64,000 bases of DNA. Origin: CAUZWH01 sp965247665 (GTDB lineage Bacteria > Pseudomonadota > Alphaproteobacteria > SHVV01). Under the pieces are notes generated by a model. That model had not been told where the DNA came from. It saw only the letters and a list, made by a program, of their open reading frames with translations, and ran no database searches. A program made the position numbers and the translations under genes. Positions within the stretch are counted from its first letter, which is position 1. Every line of letters begins with the position of its first letter. This document shows, piece after piece, positions 34,735-43,067 of this stretch. Where the stretch lies: the NCBI GenBank assembly GCA_965247665.1, contig CBDFHH010000005.1, positions 1,054,001 through 1,118,000 of the forward strand. Direction: 5' to 3'.

Positions 34735-37700
34735 TCATTGTGCGGTAGAGGATGTCCGGCTTTCGGGACCGTTGTCGTGACCGCCGGCTCCGCTTGCCTT
34801 CGGTGCGAGCAACGTCTCGAGCTGCCGCGCGGTCCAGGCCGCCGTTTCTCGGATTGTTTGGTCGAAGGATTCAAGGATCGGTGCGCCGCAAGAACGTGCG
34901 ATGACGTTCCGCACCTCTGGAAGCTGATCGTCGGGGATGGAAGTGTCCGCAACGGTGAGGCTTAGCATGCCGGCAAGGTTCCGCCACAATTTTGCGGCGT
35001 CGGCAAATTCGAGCGCCGTTTCGGAATGGATCAATCCGTCGGTGCGGGCCACTTCAAAGACGGAGACGGTGTCGCAGGCGAGGATTTCGGGCATCCTCGG
35101 AGCATGCAACAGTTGGAGATAAAGCGCGGCCAGTTCGGTATCAACGAGGCCACCAGGCATGTCCGTGACCGAGTAGGCACCGTCGGAAACCTCTCCTTTC
35201 GATGTTAATTCACGCATCCTCGCAATCTCAACGGCGATCTCGGCACCTGCTCGGGGTTGCACGAGGATGGATCGTTTCACCGCTTCGAAAGAACTATCGA
35301 GGTCTGCCTCCGCGCAGACGGCCCTTGCACGGGTCAGCGCGTGCTGTTCCCAGATGCTGGCCTTGCCGCGCCGGTGGCTTACGAACCTCGCCATGGAACA
35401 GGCGGCGGGCCCGACATGGCTGCTTGCCCGTCGCTGCATGTCCAGACCGTACAACCTGCCCTCCGGCGTCACTGCGGTGACCGCCCGAACAAAGTGCTCA
35501 TACAACTCTGCATAGTAGCTTTCCGGCGCCAGAGGTTTGGGTCCGTCGGACTGCCGGACGTTGGGGTCGTGTTCAAAAAACAGGATCAGGTCGAGATCCG
35601 AAGCCACGCTCATTTCTCGGCTGCCCAGATCGCCGAAGGCCACCAATGCCGTCCGTGCACCCGGAACGCGGCCGTACACTGCGGCGAAGTCGTCGGCGAT
35701 GGCCGAGAACAGGGCGCCGAGGCACGCGTCGGCGATATCCGAAAGAGGGCGACTCGCCTCGACGGGCGTTAGAAAGCCACGCAACATGTGGATGCCGATT
35801 TGGAACATCTTGTCGTTGGCCCAGTGCCTATGGGCGTCGAGAAAATCCTGACTGTCGCGAGCTTCACTTGTAATGACGGCGAGTTCCGTCCGCAGATCGG
35901 CGATAGCAAATTCGCGCGCGTAAAAGAGGCGCACGAGCCCTCGGCGGGCCGTGTCGGCGATCTCCGCATCCAGCCCGACATCGTCGGGCACTTCGAGATC
36001 CGTGAACTCACGGCTGAGAGTGCTCTCGAATAGAACCGGATGGCGAGTCAAAGCCTCTGCGAGGCGGGGGGCACCCGACATGACCTCCGCGACGAGACCG
36101 ATCAATTCGGGGCGCGCGGCAAGCAGGGAAAGCGTTTGAACGCTGTCGTGCAGGAGAGCAAGAAACTCGTCGAAACGCGCGAGCGCCGCATCCGGGTTGG
36201 GCATGGCGGCGACCGATGTCAGGATGCCGGGACCGAGATCGGTGAGCAGTTCGCGCGCGCGTGCTTCCTTCGTGGCATGGTGCTCGCCCGTCTGCCATGA
36301 GCCGATTATCTCGAGGACTCGTGCGCCGTCCGCGTAGCCCAATTCCAACACAGCTTCTATTGAACCGAGGCCTGTTTCGGTGCCGTCGAACGCCCCCTCG
36401 ACGGAAGCGACGAGGCCGGGCCGATCTTTAAACAACTTTCCATAATTGCGTTCCACGGCGCGCGTGTGGGCAAAAAAGCTCTCCGTGAACGCGGTCGTCG
36501 AGTCAAAGCCGAGGAAGGTAGCCAGTCGAGCCACACCCTCCTCGTTGGACGGCAGGCTGTGCGTCTGCTGGTCGTCGGTCATCTGCAGCCTGTGCTCGAC
36601 CCGGCGATGGAAGGTGTAGGCCGATTTCAATTCGGTCGCGTCGGATCGTGCCAGATGTCCCGCGGCAACCAGTGCGTCGAGGGTATCCAACGTACGGCGG
36701 CCGCGAAGATCGGGATTTCGTCCGCCCCAGACGAGCTGCTGAGTCTGTGCGAAGAATTCGATCTCACGGATTCCACCGCGCCCCAGCTTTATGTCGTGGC
36801 CCTCGATTGCATGTGAGTCGCCACCGCGGTGACCGCTGATCTGGCGTCTAACGGAACCGATATCCTGAATCGTGCTGAAGTCGAGATGACGACGCCACAC
36901 GAACGGTCGCAGTGCGTCAAGGAACGCGAAGCCGGTGGCAATGTCGCCGGCCACCGGCCGTGCTTTGATCATCGCAGCGCGCTCCCAGGTCCGGCCCATT
37001 GTTTCGTAGTACTTCAGGGCCGCAGCCACCGACAGGGCGGGAGGCGTGGAACTGGGATCCGGACGCAACCGGATGTCGGTGCGGAACACGTAACCATCGA
37101 TGGTGCGCTGCTGCATGATTGAGATCAGGTCGCGGGCAAGCTGCGTGAACATGCGCCCTGGCGGGCCTCCGTTCGTCCTGGGTACCACGGCTTCGTCGTA
37201 GAGCAGGATGATGTCGACATCGCTCGAATAGTTGAGCTCGTCGGCGCCAAGCTTTCCCATGCCGAGAACGATCAGGCCGGAACCCTGTTCGGGCAGCTCC
37301 GGCACCGGCAGGGCGAGGTCGCCCGCGTCGTGCAGCGTCCGCAATAAATGGCGGCAGCTCGCGCCGAGCGTGACGCCGGCGAATTCGGAGAGTGCCGTTG
37401 TCAGCTTCTCGAGCGGCCAGATGGAGGCGATATCGGCCATGCCGATCGTCAGCGCGGCGCGGCGCTTGGCATGACGTAGCCGTTTCATCACGTCAGGCGT
37501 GGATTCCATTCCAAGACCACGACCGTCTTGCGCCGCATTGCATACCTCGGCGAAGGCCTGGTCCGGCCCGTCCTCAATCAGCTGCCGGGCGAACGGCGGA
37601 TCGGCGATCAAACAATTGGCGAGAAAGGGACTGTGGCCGAACGCCGCCCCGACCAATGCTCGTGTGGCAGGATCATCGTGCACATCCCTGATGAACGCCT

Positions 37701-37824
37701 GCAAAACCGGGTCGGCTTCGGATTCAGCGGCGTTCAGCCAGCGCTCCCACCTGACTTCCAGCACCGTCGGGTCCCCTGCCTCAGGCGGCGTATCGGTCGT
37801 CCAGATGGGGGCGAGCTTTACCAA
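34735..37824 (-). CDS. glnE: bifunctional glutamine synthetase adenylyltransferase/adenylyl-removing enzyme, divergent
   Basis: A 1029-residue GlnE-like protein with both nucleotidyltransferase units. The N-terminal unit has IVLGMGKLGADELNYSSDVDIILL (about residue 185) and GRGGIREIEFFAQTQQLVWGGR. The C-terminal unit has LVAFGDLGSREMSVASDLDLILF (about 740) and YSVTDMPGGLVDTELAALYLQLLH. GlnE adenylylates and deadenylylates glutamine synthetase in response to PII. The second unit deviates from the consensus: GDLGSREM in place of GKLGGREL and VDTEL in place of VDIEF. This may mean a specialised or weakened adenylylation site. The start is a TTG at 37824 with a weak ribosome site. A decayed fragment of a more canonical glnE lies at 26235. 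Confidence 0.87.
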   Translation of the reverse strand: MVKLAPIWTTDTPPEAGDPTVLEVRWERWLNAAESEADPVLQAFIRDVHDDPATRALVGAAFGHSPFLANCLIADPPFARQLIEDGPDQAFAEVCNAAQDGRGLGMESTPDVMKRLRHAKRRAALTIGMADIASIWPLEKLTTALSEFAGVTLGASCRHLLRTLHDAGDLALPVPELPEQGSGLIVLGMGKLGADELNYSSDVDIILLYDEAVVPRTNGGPPGRMFTQLARDLISIMQQRTIDGYVFRTDIRLRPDPSSTPPALSVAAALKYYETMGRTWERAAMIKARPVAGDIATGFAFLDALRPFVWRRHLDFSTIQDIGSVRRQISGHRGGDSHAIEGHDIKLGRGGIREIEFFAQTQQLVWGGRNPDLRGRRTLDTLDALVAAGHLARSDATELKSAYTFHRRVEHRLQMTDDQQTHSLPSNEEGVARLATFLGFDSTTAFTESFFAHTRAVERNYGKLFKDRPGLVASVEGAFDGTETGLGSIEAVLELGYADGARVLEIIGSWQTGEHHATKEARARELLTDLGPGILTSVAAMPNPDAALARFDEFLALLHDSVQTLSLLAARPELIGLVAEVMSGAPRLAEALTRHPVLFESTLSREFTDLEVPDDVGLDAEIADTARRGLVRLFYAREFAIADLRTELAVITSEARDSQDFLDAHRHWANDKMFQIGIHMLRGFLTPVEASRPLSDIADACLGALFSAIADDFAAVYGRVPGARTALVAFGDLGSREMSVASDLDLILFFEHDPNVRQSDGPKPLAPESYYAELYEHFVRAVTAVTPEGRLYGLDMQRRASSHVGPAACSMARFVSHRRGKASIWEQHALTRARAVCAEADLDSSFEAVKRSILVQPRAGAEIAVEIARMRELTSKGEVSDGAYSVTDMPGGLVDTELAALYLQLLHAPRMPEILACDTVSVFEVARTDGLIHSETALEFADAAKLWRNLAGMLSLTVADTSIPDDQLPEVRNVIARSCGAPILESFDQTIRETAAWTARQLETLLAPKASGAGGHDNGPESRTSSTAQ

Positions 37825-38399
37825 CCTGCGGTTCCGGAAGAGCTATTGCCGAATCGTCGCGATGGCGTGATGTGAGGGCAGCGTGTCCCGGCGATTATCG
37901 AAGTCGCCCAATTCCACGCAGTAAGGATACGCCATGAACGAAGATGGGGTAGTTTCGTTTTGCCATCCATAGAGGATTTCAATTTCGGATCCGCTGATCG
38001 AGGTTCCGCGGTCGGCCGCCCGGCGGTTCTTGGCAGCGGTGGTGGAGGTCGAGCAGCTTGCCGATCAGAGAACGACGCCCACAATTTCCCGCAGATACCC
38101 GGAGCTTCGCTCCCAGCTGGACCAAAAGTGGACCAACAGCCGATATTCGCTCCTTGCCAAAGAAACAATAAGCGCTCTGAGTGACCGGTCCCACCGAGTA
38201 GTCCAGGTTGAACGTTAGTGCATCGGCGGCCTCTCGGCCAAGCTGGTTGGCCGGCGAATGTCCGCTCGACCACGTCGATGCCCAAGGATTGCCCTTGTTG
38301 GCAAGGTAAAGCCGGCCTTTGGAAGTCTCCGGACCGCAGTGATGCTTCGAAGACGGGGGGATCGACGGCGTGGAACTCCAAGGCTGGGGTGCTTTACGT
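37825..38399. other. intergenic region with no recognised gene
   Basis: About 570 bases. Minus-strand frames here are open for 100 or more codons (one contains TFNLDYSVGPVTQSAYCFF) but they overlap one another and match no family I know. It is probably gene debris next to the IS66 remnant. Confidence 0.4.
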
Positions 38400-38691
38400 T
38401 TTTGGATGGGCTCCGCCGCCGCCGCCGTTGACCAGATGCACACGAAACGCGGCGGCGCCAGGGGTGATGCGCACCGGTACGAACGTCGGCGCCGATATCG
38501 CCGGCTCGGTCAGGAGCCCGCGGCTTTTAAGCGTCGGGTGCGCCGTGTACAGCTCACTGATCGATAGTCCATGGGCCTTTGCATATCCCCCTCAGCGTGT
38601 GCCCTTGTTCACGGCAGACCCGCAGATGGTCGAGCCAGAACTGCTCGCGCTCCGTGAGACGCGCCTTCGAGCGAGGAATCGCCTGCACCAT
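38400..38691 (-). pseudogene. tnpA: IS66-family tnpA remnant, frameshifted
   Basis: The minus strand from the ATG at 38691 encodes an IS66 TnpA-type accessory protein: MVQAIPRSKARLTEREQFW, LDHLRVCREQGHTLRGICK. Then, after a frameshift near 38568, HGLSISELYTAHPTLKSRGLL, ISAPTFVPVRI and FRVHLVNGG follow. IS66 elements carry tnpA, tnpB and tnpC, but neither of the other two is detected. The element is dead and truncated. Confidence 0.6.
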
Positions 38692-38762
38692 CACTGACAC
38701 CCTCCATGGAATCCTGGACGGTGCACCGTGGCACGGCCGACAACCCTACGGAATAACGCACT

Positions 38763-39090
38763 TCACAAGGCGCTTACGGAATGGGTGCCGGGACGGGGAT
38801 CATCGCGGCTCATCGCCTCGTGCAACCGGTCGCCGCAGGACGGGATGGCGACCACGCTCCCCTCGTGCAGTATGCGTTCCTTGCCGATCGGCAGGATCTC
38901 GCCGCGATCCGGCATGGCGACGCTGAATCCGGCGCCCCGCGGGTAGCGCAAAGCGCACGGCCTGTCGTCTATCGCGACCGCGATCCGGACCATGTGAACC
39001 AACTCGGCCTCGTCGGCCGCCGCCATCAGCACCCGCCTGCCGGACTCGCCACACCGGGCGATCGCACGTTCGACCGGAACGGCCGGTCCG
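38763..39090 (-). pseudogene. dxs: 1-deoxy-D-xylulose-5-phosphate synthase (dxs) fragment
   Basis: The minus strand encodes a stretch from the central/C-terminal part of Dxs: VLMAAADEAELVHMVRIAVA, IDDRPCALRYPRGAGFSVAMP, GEILPIGKERILHEGSVVAIPS and GDRLHEAM. DEAEL-HM-ATA and RYPRG.G are hallmarks of the transketolase-like pyrimidine-binding domain of Dxs. Everything before and after is missing or out of frame. This is the first enzyme of the MEP pathway, so a working dxs must lie elsewhere. The fragment lies on the same strand as the dxr pieces and ispH. Confidence 0.7.
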
Positions 39091-39258
39091 GTTTCATTAC
39101 ATTCCGACTTTTTGAACCACAAGAAACCCTATCACCGAGGATTGCGAGGGGAAATTCTGCCATTGCCACTCTCTCGGGATAGTTGACACGACCGGTTAGG
39201 TTAGCCACTCAGTACCATTGTTTGAACGTCGTTTCGGGGCAGACATTGAGCATGCGTC

Positions 39259-39994
39259 ATGATCAAAGCTGTCTTATTGACCTGCTCGACGGTCGTGCAA
39301 GCACTCCTGTTGGCCAGCGCCGCCAGCGCCCAATCGATCGAAGCCGCGCGCACCGCGTACGCTGAAGGCCGGTTCATCGATGCCGCCGGACTCGCCGCAT
39401 CCCTCGAGACCTCCGGCGGGTATGCGCTGGCGGCCAAATCGCTGACGATACACAGCTACTATATTGCGCGAGACGACGAGAAACAGGCCCTGTTCGACCG
39501 CGCGACGCTGTTGGCGCAAGAGGCGATTCGACTGGACCCGGCCAATCCGGAGGCGCATTTCGAGTTGGCCCACGTCATGGGCAGGCAGGCGCAGACGCTC
39601 GGCGTGTTGAAAGCCGTCAACGAAGGATATGCGGAGAAAGTGCGCGAGGCGATCGACGAGGCGCTTCGGCTGGACCCGGAAATGGTACCCGCTATTTGAG
39701 CTTGGCTACCTGGCATGCGGAAGCCGTCAACGTCGGAGGGTTCCTGGCGAGTGTGCTTTATGGGGCCACCAAAAAGGGCGCTCTCGAACACTACCGGGCT
39801 CTGGAGCTTGCGCCTGATAAGAAAGTGGTGCTCGTTGAATATGCGCTCGGTCTATTGCTCCTGGACGAGGATCGGAACCGTGAGCAGCCGCGTGACTTGC
39901 TGATGCGCGCGTCGAGATACCGCCGGAGGACGCCCACGACCGTATCATTCACCAGCGGGCGGTCATGCGGTTGATGGCCCTCGACGGCCAATAG
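39259..39994 (+). pseudogene. exported TPR protein, frameshifted
   Basis: Two plus-strand frames, and a third at the end, make one protein. The signal peptide (VVQALLLASAASAQS) is followed by helical repeats SIEAARTAYAEGRFIDAAGL, ATLLAQEAIRLDPANPEAHFEL and REAIDEALRLDPEMVPA. A frameshift near 39697 leads to TWHAEAVNVGGFLASVLYG and HYRALELAPDKKVVLVEYALGLLLL. A second shift near 39915 leads to RIIHQRAVMRLMALDGQ and the TAG at 39992. The intact protein would be about 240 residues and would act as a periplasmic scaffold. No partner was identified. Confidence 0.65.
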
Positions 39995-40051
39995 TCGGGG
40001 CGGCGACAATTTCGAACAACCCGCTCGGTGGGACTCCCGTACGCTGCTCTA

Positions 40052-40340
40052 CTAAGTTTCCGAGCTTTTTCGGATTTCGGCGGCCGCAATTGTCCGTGCC
40101 GGCCAATCGATGTCGAGCACGTCTTCCAAGGAATCGAGGGGCCTGCCGACCGTGGCCGCCAAGGCATGTTCGACAATCCGGGCGATTTCGAGGAATCCCA
40201 CGCCCCGATCCCGATCGCTTTCCGGCACTGCGTTCGGCGCGCGAGGCGTTACAACACGGTGTGGCAGCGCCGACCGTATTGAACGCCGCAAACGAAGTCG
40301 CTGTAGAGGGATTCCTCAAAGGTTCCGCGCCCCTCGACTG
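40052..40340. pseudogene. dxr: dxr C-terminal pieces, one of them inverted
   Basis: On the minus strand, 40201-40055 encodes FLEIARIVEHALAATVGRPL and LEDVLDIDWPARTIAAAEI, the very end of DXP reductoisomerase. On the plus strand, about 40219-40320 encodes RFPALRSAREALQHGVAAPT and VLNAANEVAVEGFL, the block that should come immediately before it. The second block has therefore been inverted in place. The central half of the enzyme is missing. Together with the N-terminal piece beyond the IS481 copy it shows a gene destroyed by several events. Confidence 0.7.
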
Positions 40341-40383
40341 GAATGCCTGCATCGGCAAGGAGCCGGCGCAAACCAGACATTAC

Positions 40384-40443
40384 CTAGAGCGTATCCGTTA
40401 TAGAACGCCGGATACGGTTCAAACTAAAACGGATACGCTCTAG
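40384..40443. repeat. 60-base palindromic element with CTAGAGCG ends
   Basis: A perfect 14-base inverted repeat, CTAGAGCGTATCCG at 40384-40397 and its complement CGGATACGCTCTAG at 40430-40443, encloses a 32-base middle that carries a further GGATACGG. Short CTAG-ended palindromes of this kind are dispersed in many alphaproteobacterial genomes and behave like miniature mobile elements or terminators. The IS481 element has inserted exactly at its right-hand CTAG. Confidence 0.65.
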
Positions 40444-41396
40444 GTGTGGAGTCTCAACAGGTTGTCTCTCGGCGAGGCGAGTCTGCTGATGGGTGGTTTT
40501 GATCCTATTGCGCCGTGCGGTCTGTGCCAATTGTAGTCGTGGATCCAGCGCGGCAGATGTCGGGCGCGCTGGTTTGACGTCTTGTAGGCTCGGGCGTAGG
40601 CCCATTCGCGCCGTGCGGTCTGGATGAAGCGTTCGGCCTTGCCGTTGGTTCTGGGCGTGTATGGCTTGGTGCGGATGTGCTTGATGCGGAGTTTCCGGCA
40701 GGCGTGGCGCCAAGCGGCTGACTTGTAGCAAGATCCGTTATCGGTCATGACGCGTTCGACGTTGACGCCGAGGCTTCGGTAGTAGTCGACGGCGGCGTTG
40801 AGGAAGGCGATGGCGCTTTCCTTTCTCTCATTCGGCAGGATCTGGCTGAAGGCGACGCGGGAGTGGTCGTCGATGCAGACGTGGACGCATTCCCATCCAA
40901 CGCCGCGGCTGTTGCTCTGACCTTTTCGATCACCGGTGATGCGGTGGCCTGTGCGCTCGAAGCGGCCGAGCTTCTTGATGTCGATATGCAGCAGTTCGCC
41001 GGGTGTCTTGCGTTCGTAGCGCTGTACCGGCGCGGCCGGCTCGAGGGCTTTCAGCCTGTCCAGGCCGAGGCGCCGCAGGATGCGGCTGACGGTGGCTGGC
41101 GAGAGGCCGACTTCGGCGGCGATCCGGCTCCCGGTGCGGCGCTGGCGGCGCAGCCGTTCGACCCGGCGAACCGTCATCTCGGGCGTTGGTTTGCGAAGCT
41201 TGTGAGGTCGCGAAGAGCGATCATACAAGCCTTCAGGTCCTTCGCTCAGAAAGCGCGCCACCCACTTCCTGACGGTTTTGGCACAGACCCCGAAGTCGGT
41301 GGCCACCGCCTTCGGGCTCTGTGCTTCGTTCAGTACTCGGCGCACCATCTCGGCTCGACTATGCCGGGTCGTGCGTGCATTCTGATGGACGTCCAT
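40440..41396 (-). CDS. IS481-family transposase
   Basis: A 318-residue DDE transposase. The N-terminal HTH (HSRAEMVRRVLNEAQSPKAV, FGVCAKTVRKWVARF) is followed by a second HTH (SPATVSRILRRLGL) and the rve core. The catalytic acidic residues lie in ELLHIDIKKLGRF, in VMTDNGSCYKS and in NGKAERFIQTARREW, with CIDDHSRVAFSQ between. The length and motifs are complete, so it may be active. The TAG stop is made from the CTAG target sequence outside the element end, a feature that requires insertion at CTAG. It interrupts the dxr remnant. Confidence 0.93.
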   Translation of the reverse strand: MDVHQNARTTRHSRAEMVRRVLNEAQSPKAVATDFGVCAKTVRKWVARFLSEGPEGLYDRSSRPHKLRKPTPEMTVRRVERLRRQRRTGSRIAAEVGLSPATVSRILRRLGLDRLKALEPAAPVQRYERKTPGELLHIDIKKLGRFERTGHRITGDRKGQSNSRGVGWECVHVCIDDHSRVAFSQILPNERKESAIAFLNAAVDYYRSLGVNVERVMTDNGSCYKSAAWRHACRKLRIKHIRTKPYTPRTNGKAERFIQTARREWAYARAYKTSNQRARHLPRWIHDYNWHRPHGAIGSKPPISRLASPRDNLLRLHT

Positions 41397-41482
41397 TCGG
41401 TCACCTCCTCGGAAACGGATGAATGGTCAAACATCAGCTTCCTCGGTCAGGACCAAGTGGACAACCTATTGAAAGATCACAG
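40444..41482 (-). mobile_element. complete IS481-family insertion sequence with CTAG target duplication
   Basis: The element is about 1039 bases. Its ends are imperfect inverted repeats, GTGTGGAGTCTCAACAGG at the left and the complement of CTGTGATCTTTCAATAGG at the right, sharing the CAAnAGGTTGTC core. It is flanked on both sides by CTAG (40440-40443 and 41483-41486), the target known for IS481. It holds one transposase gene. Confidence 0.88.
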
Positions 41483-41855
41483 CTAGTTGGCGAGGGCGGC
41501 AATGGCGCCGCGTCGGGCCGCGGCCAATGTCGGTTCCAGCCCAGCCGCCCCGACGATCGCCGCGATGACCCATTCCGCGGGCCGTTGTGCCGCCGCGATA
41601 AGCACATCCTTTCCCGCTTCGACCTGTAGACCGGTACCCGTTAATTCCTCCTTCAAAGCCGAATAGCTGGATTCGTTGGCGACCACTGTAAGTCTTGGCC
41701 TGAAATGACGCGCCTGTTCAGCCAAGAGAGTTTCATTGATATTGGCTGTGAGCGCTTTGATGGAATACCCCCCGGGTTCCTGCAAATAAGATCCGGGGTG
41801 TTGCAGCCCGCAGAACCGGTGGCACTCCATACGTTGACGGTGCCAACGGTGTCGT
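41483..41855 (-). pseudogene. dxr: dxr N-terminal fragment, cut by IS481
   Basis: The minus strand encodes the N-terminus of DXP reductoisomerase with one frameshift near 41770: TVNVWSATGSAGCNTPDLI (the NADPH-binding GSTGSIG region), then SIKALTANINETLLAEQARHF, PRLTVVANESSYSALKE, AAQRPAEWVIAAIVGAAGLEPTL and GAIAALAN. The next codon falls at the IS481 junction, where ALANKE would be expected. The gene was already frameshifted or became so after insertion. It is close upstream of nothing intact; ispH lies 100 bases away on the same strand. Confidence 0.8.
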
Positions 41856-41954
41856 TGCTTTTCGGCGAGGTCGCAGCCCTAGACTGACAGAACCGTTCCT
41901 CGCCGAGGAAAGGCACACGCGCTCGCCGCACCTGCAGCGGCTGAGCACTGCGTC

Positions 41955-42911
41955 TCACATCGCCCGTGCTTTAGCGTCGAGCAGCTCTCGCGGCAACTTG
42001 AAGGTGACGTTTTCTTCGATGCCGTCGAGGTCGGTCACGGTAACGTCGAACATGTCACCAAGCCGGTCGATCAGACCTTGGACAAGCTCTTCCGGCGCCG
42101 ATGCACCGGCAGTGATTCCCACCGTCTGCGCCCTCTCCAACCAAGCTGGCTTCAAACTCTTGGCATCCGGAATAAGGTAACTGTCGGTTCCATTCTCTTC
42201 GCCAATCTCGCGCAGCCGGTTCGAATTCGAGCTGTAGTCGGCACCAATGACCAGGATCACATCGGATCGGGCCGCCAGCCGTCGTACTGCAGTTTGCCGA
42301 TTCTGCGTTGCATAGCAGATGTCTTTCACATCAGGGCCCACGATCTCCGGAAAACGTGCCTTGAGCGCGGCGATAATCTCATGGGTATCGCCAACGCTGA
42401 GCGTCGTCTGCGTCACATAGGAAAGCTTGGCCGGATCGGTCGGACTCAACGCCGCCACGTCGGCCACATTCGATACAAGGTGAACTTCGCCGATCACCTG
42501 CCCCATCGTCCCTTCGACCTCCGGGTGGCCGGCGTGTCCGACGAGGACGATCTCGTAACCCTGCCGCGCGTAGCGTTTTGCCTCGTTGTGTACCTTTGTC
42601 ACCAACGGACAGGTCGCATCGATCACCTGCAAGCCCCGAACGACAGCCTCGTCCTCCACCTCCCGGGACACGCCGTGGGCGCTGAACACGGCGACGGCAC
42701 CCTGCGGGATATCCGCGGTTTCTTCGACGAAACGCGCACCTTTGCCGCGCAGATTATCGACAACGTGTTTGTTATGGACGATTTCGTGCCGCACATAGAC
42801 GGGTACACCGTGGTATTGCAGCGCGCGCTCGACAATGTCGACGGCTCTAACGACACCGGCGCAGAATCCTCTCGGCTGCGCCAAAACGATCTGCAACGCC
42901 TTTTTCGCCAC
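41955..42911 (-). CDS. ispH: 4-hydroxy-3-methylbut-2-enyl diphosphate reductase
   Basis: IspH/LytB makes IPP and DMAPP from HMBPP, the last MEP-pathway step, with an oxygen-sensitive Fe-S cluster. The 318-residue protein has all three cluster cysteines, in QPRGFCAGVVRAVD, in VIDATCPLVTKVH and in VKDICYATQNRQTAV. It also has the active-site HEIVHNKHVV, VFSAHGVS and GHAGHPEVEGT blocks and the C-terminal ENVTFKLP. It starts with GTG at 42911. It lies just downstream of the squalene genes hpnC-hpnD-hpnE on the same strand (156-base gap), which fits supply of C5 units to hopanoid synthesis. Confidence 0.96.
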   Translation of the reverse strand: MAKKALQIVLAQPRGFCAGVVRAVDIVERALQYHGVPVYVRHEIVHNKHVVDNLRGKGARFVEETADIPQGAVAVFSAHGVSREVEDEAVVRGLQVIDATCPLVTKVHNEAKRYARQGYEIVLVGHAGHPEVEGTMGQVIGEVHLVSNVADVAALSPTDPAKLSYVTQTTLSVGDTHEIIAALKARFPEIVGPDVKDICYATQNRQTAVRRLAARSDVILVIGADYSSNSNRLREIGEENGTDSYLIPDAKSLKPAWLERAQTVGITAGASAPEELVQGLIDRLGDMFDVTVTDLDGIEENVTFKLPRELLDAKARAM

Positions 42912-43067
42912 CTAGGTCGCCCCGACCATCACCACCATGCGGATGGCTGCGCCATCGCCTTCGATCCCGATGACGATGCAATAAACCTCATCGCCGGACA
43001 ATTAACAGAAATCAAAGCCGTTTCCACATAATTGCGCGGACCAGGAACCGTTACCGATACTACGTCG

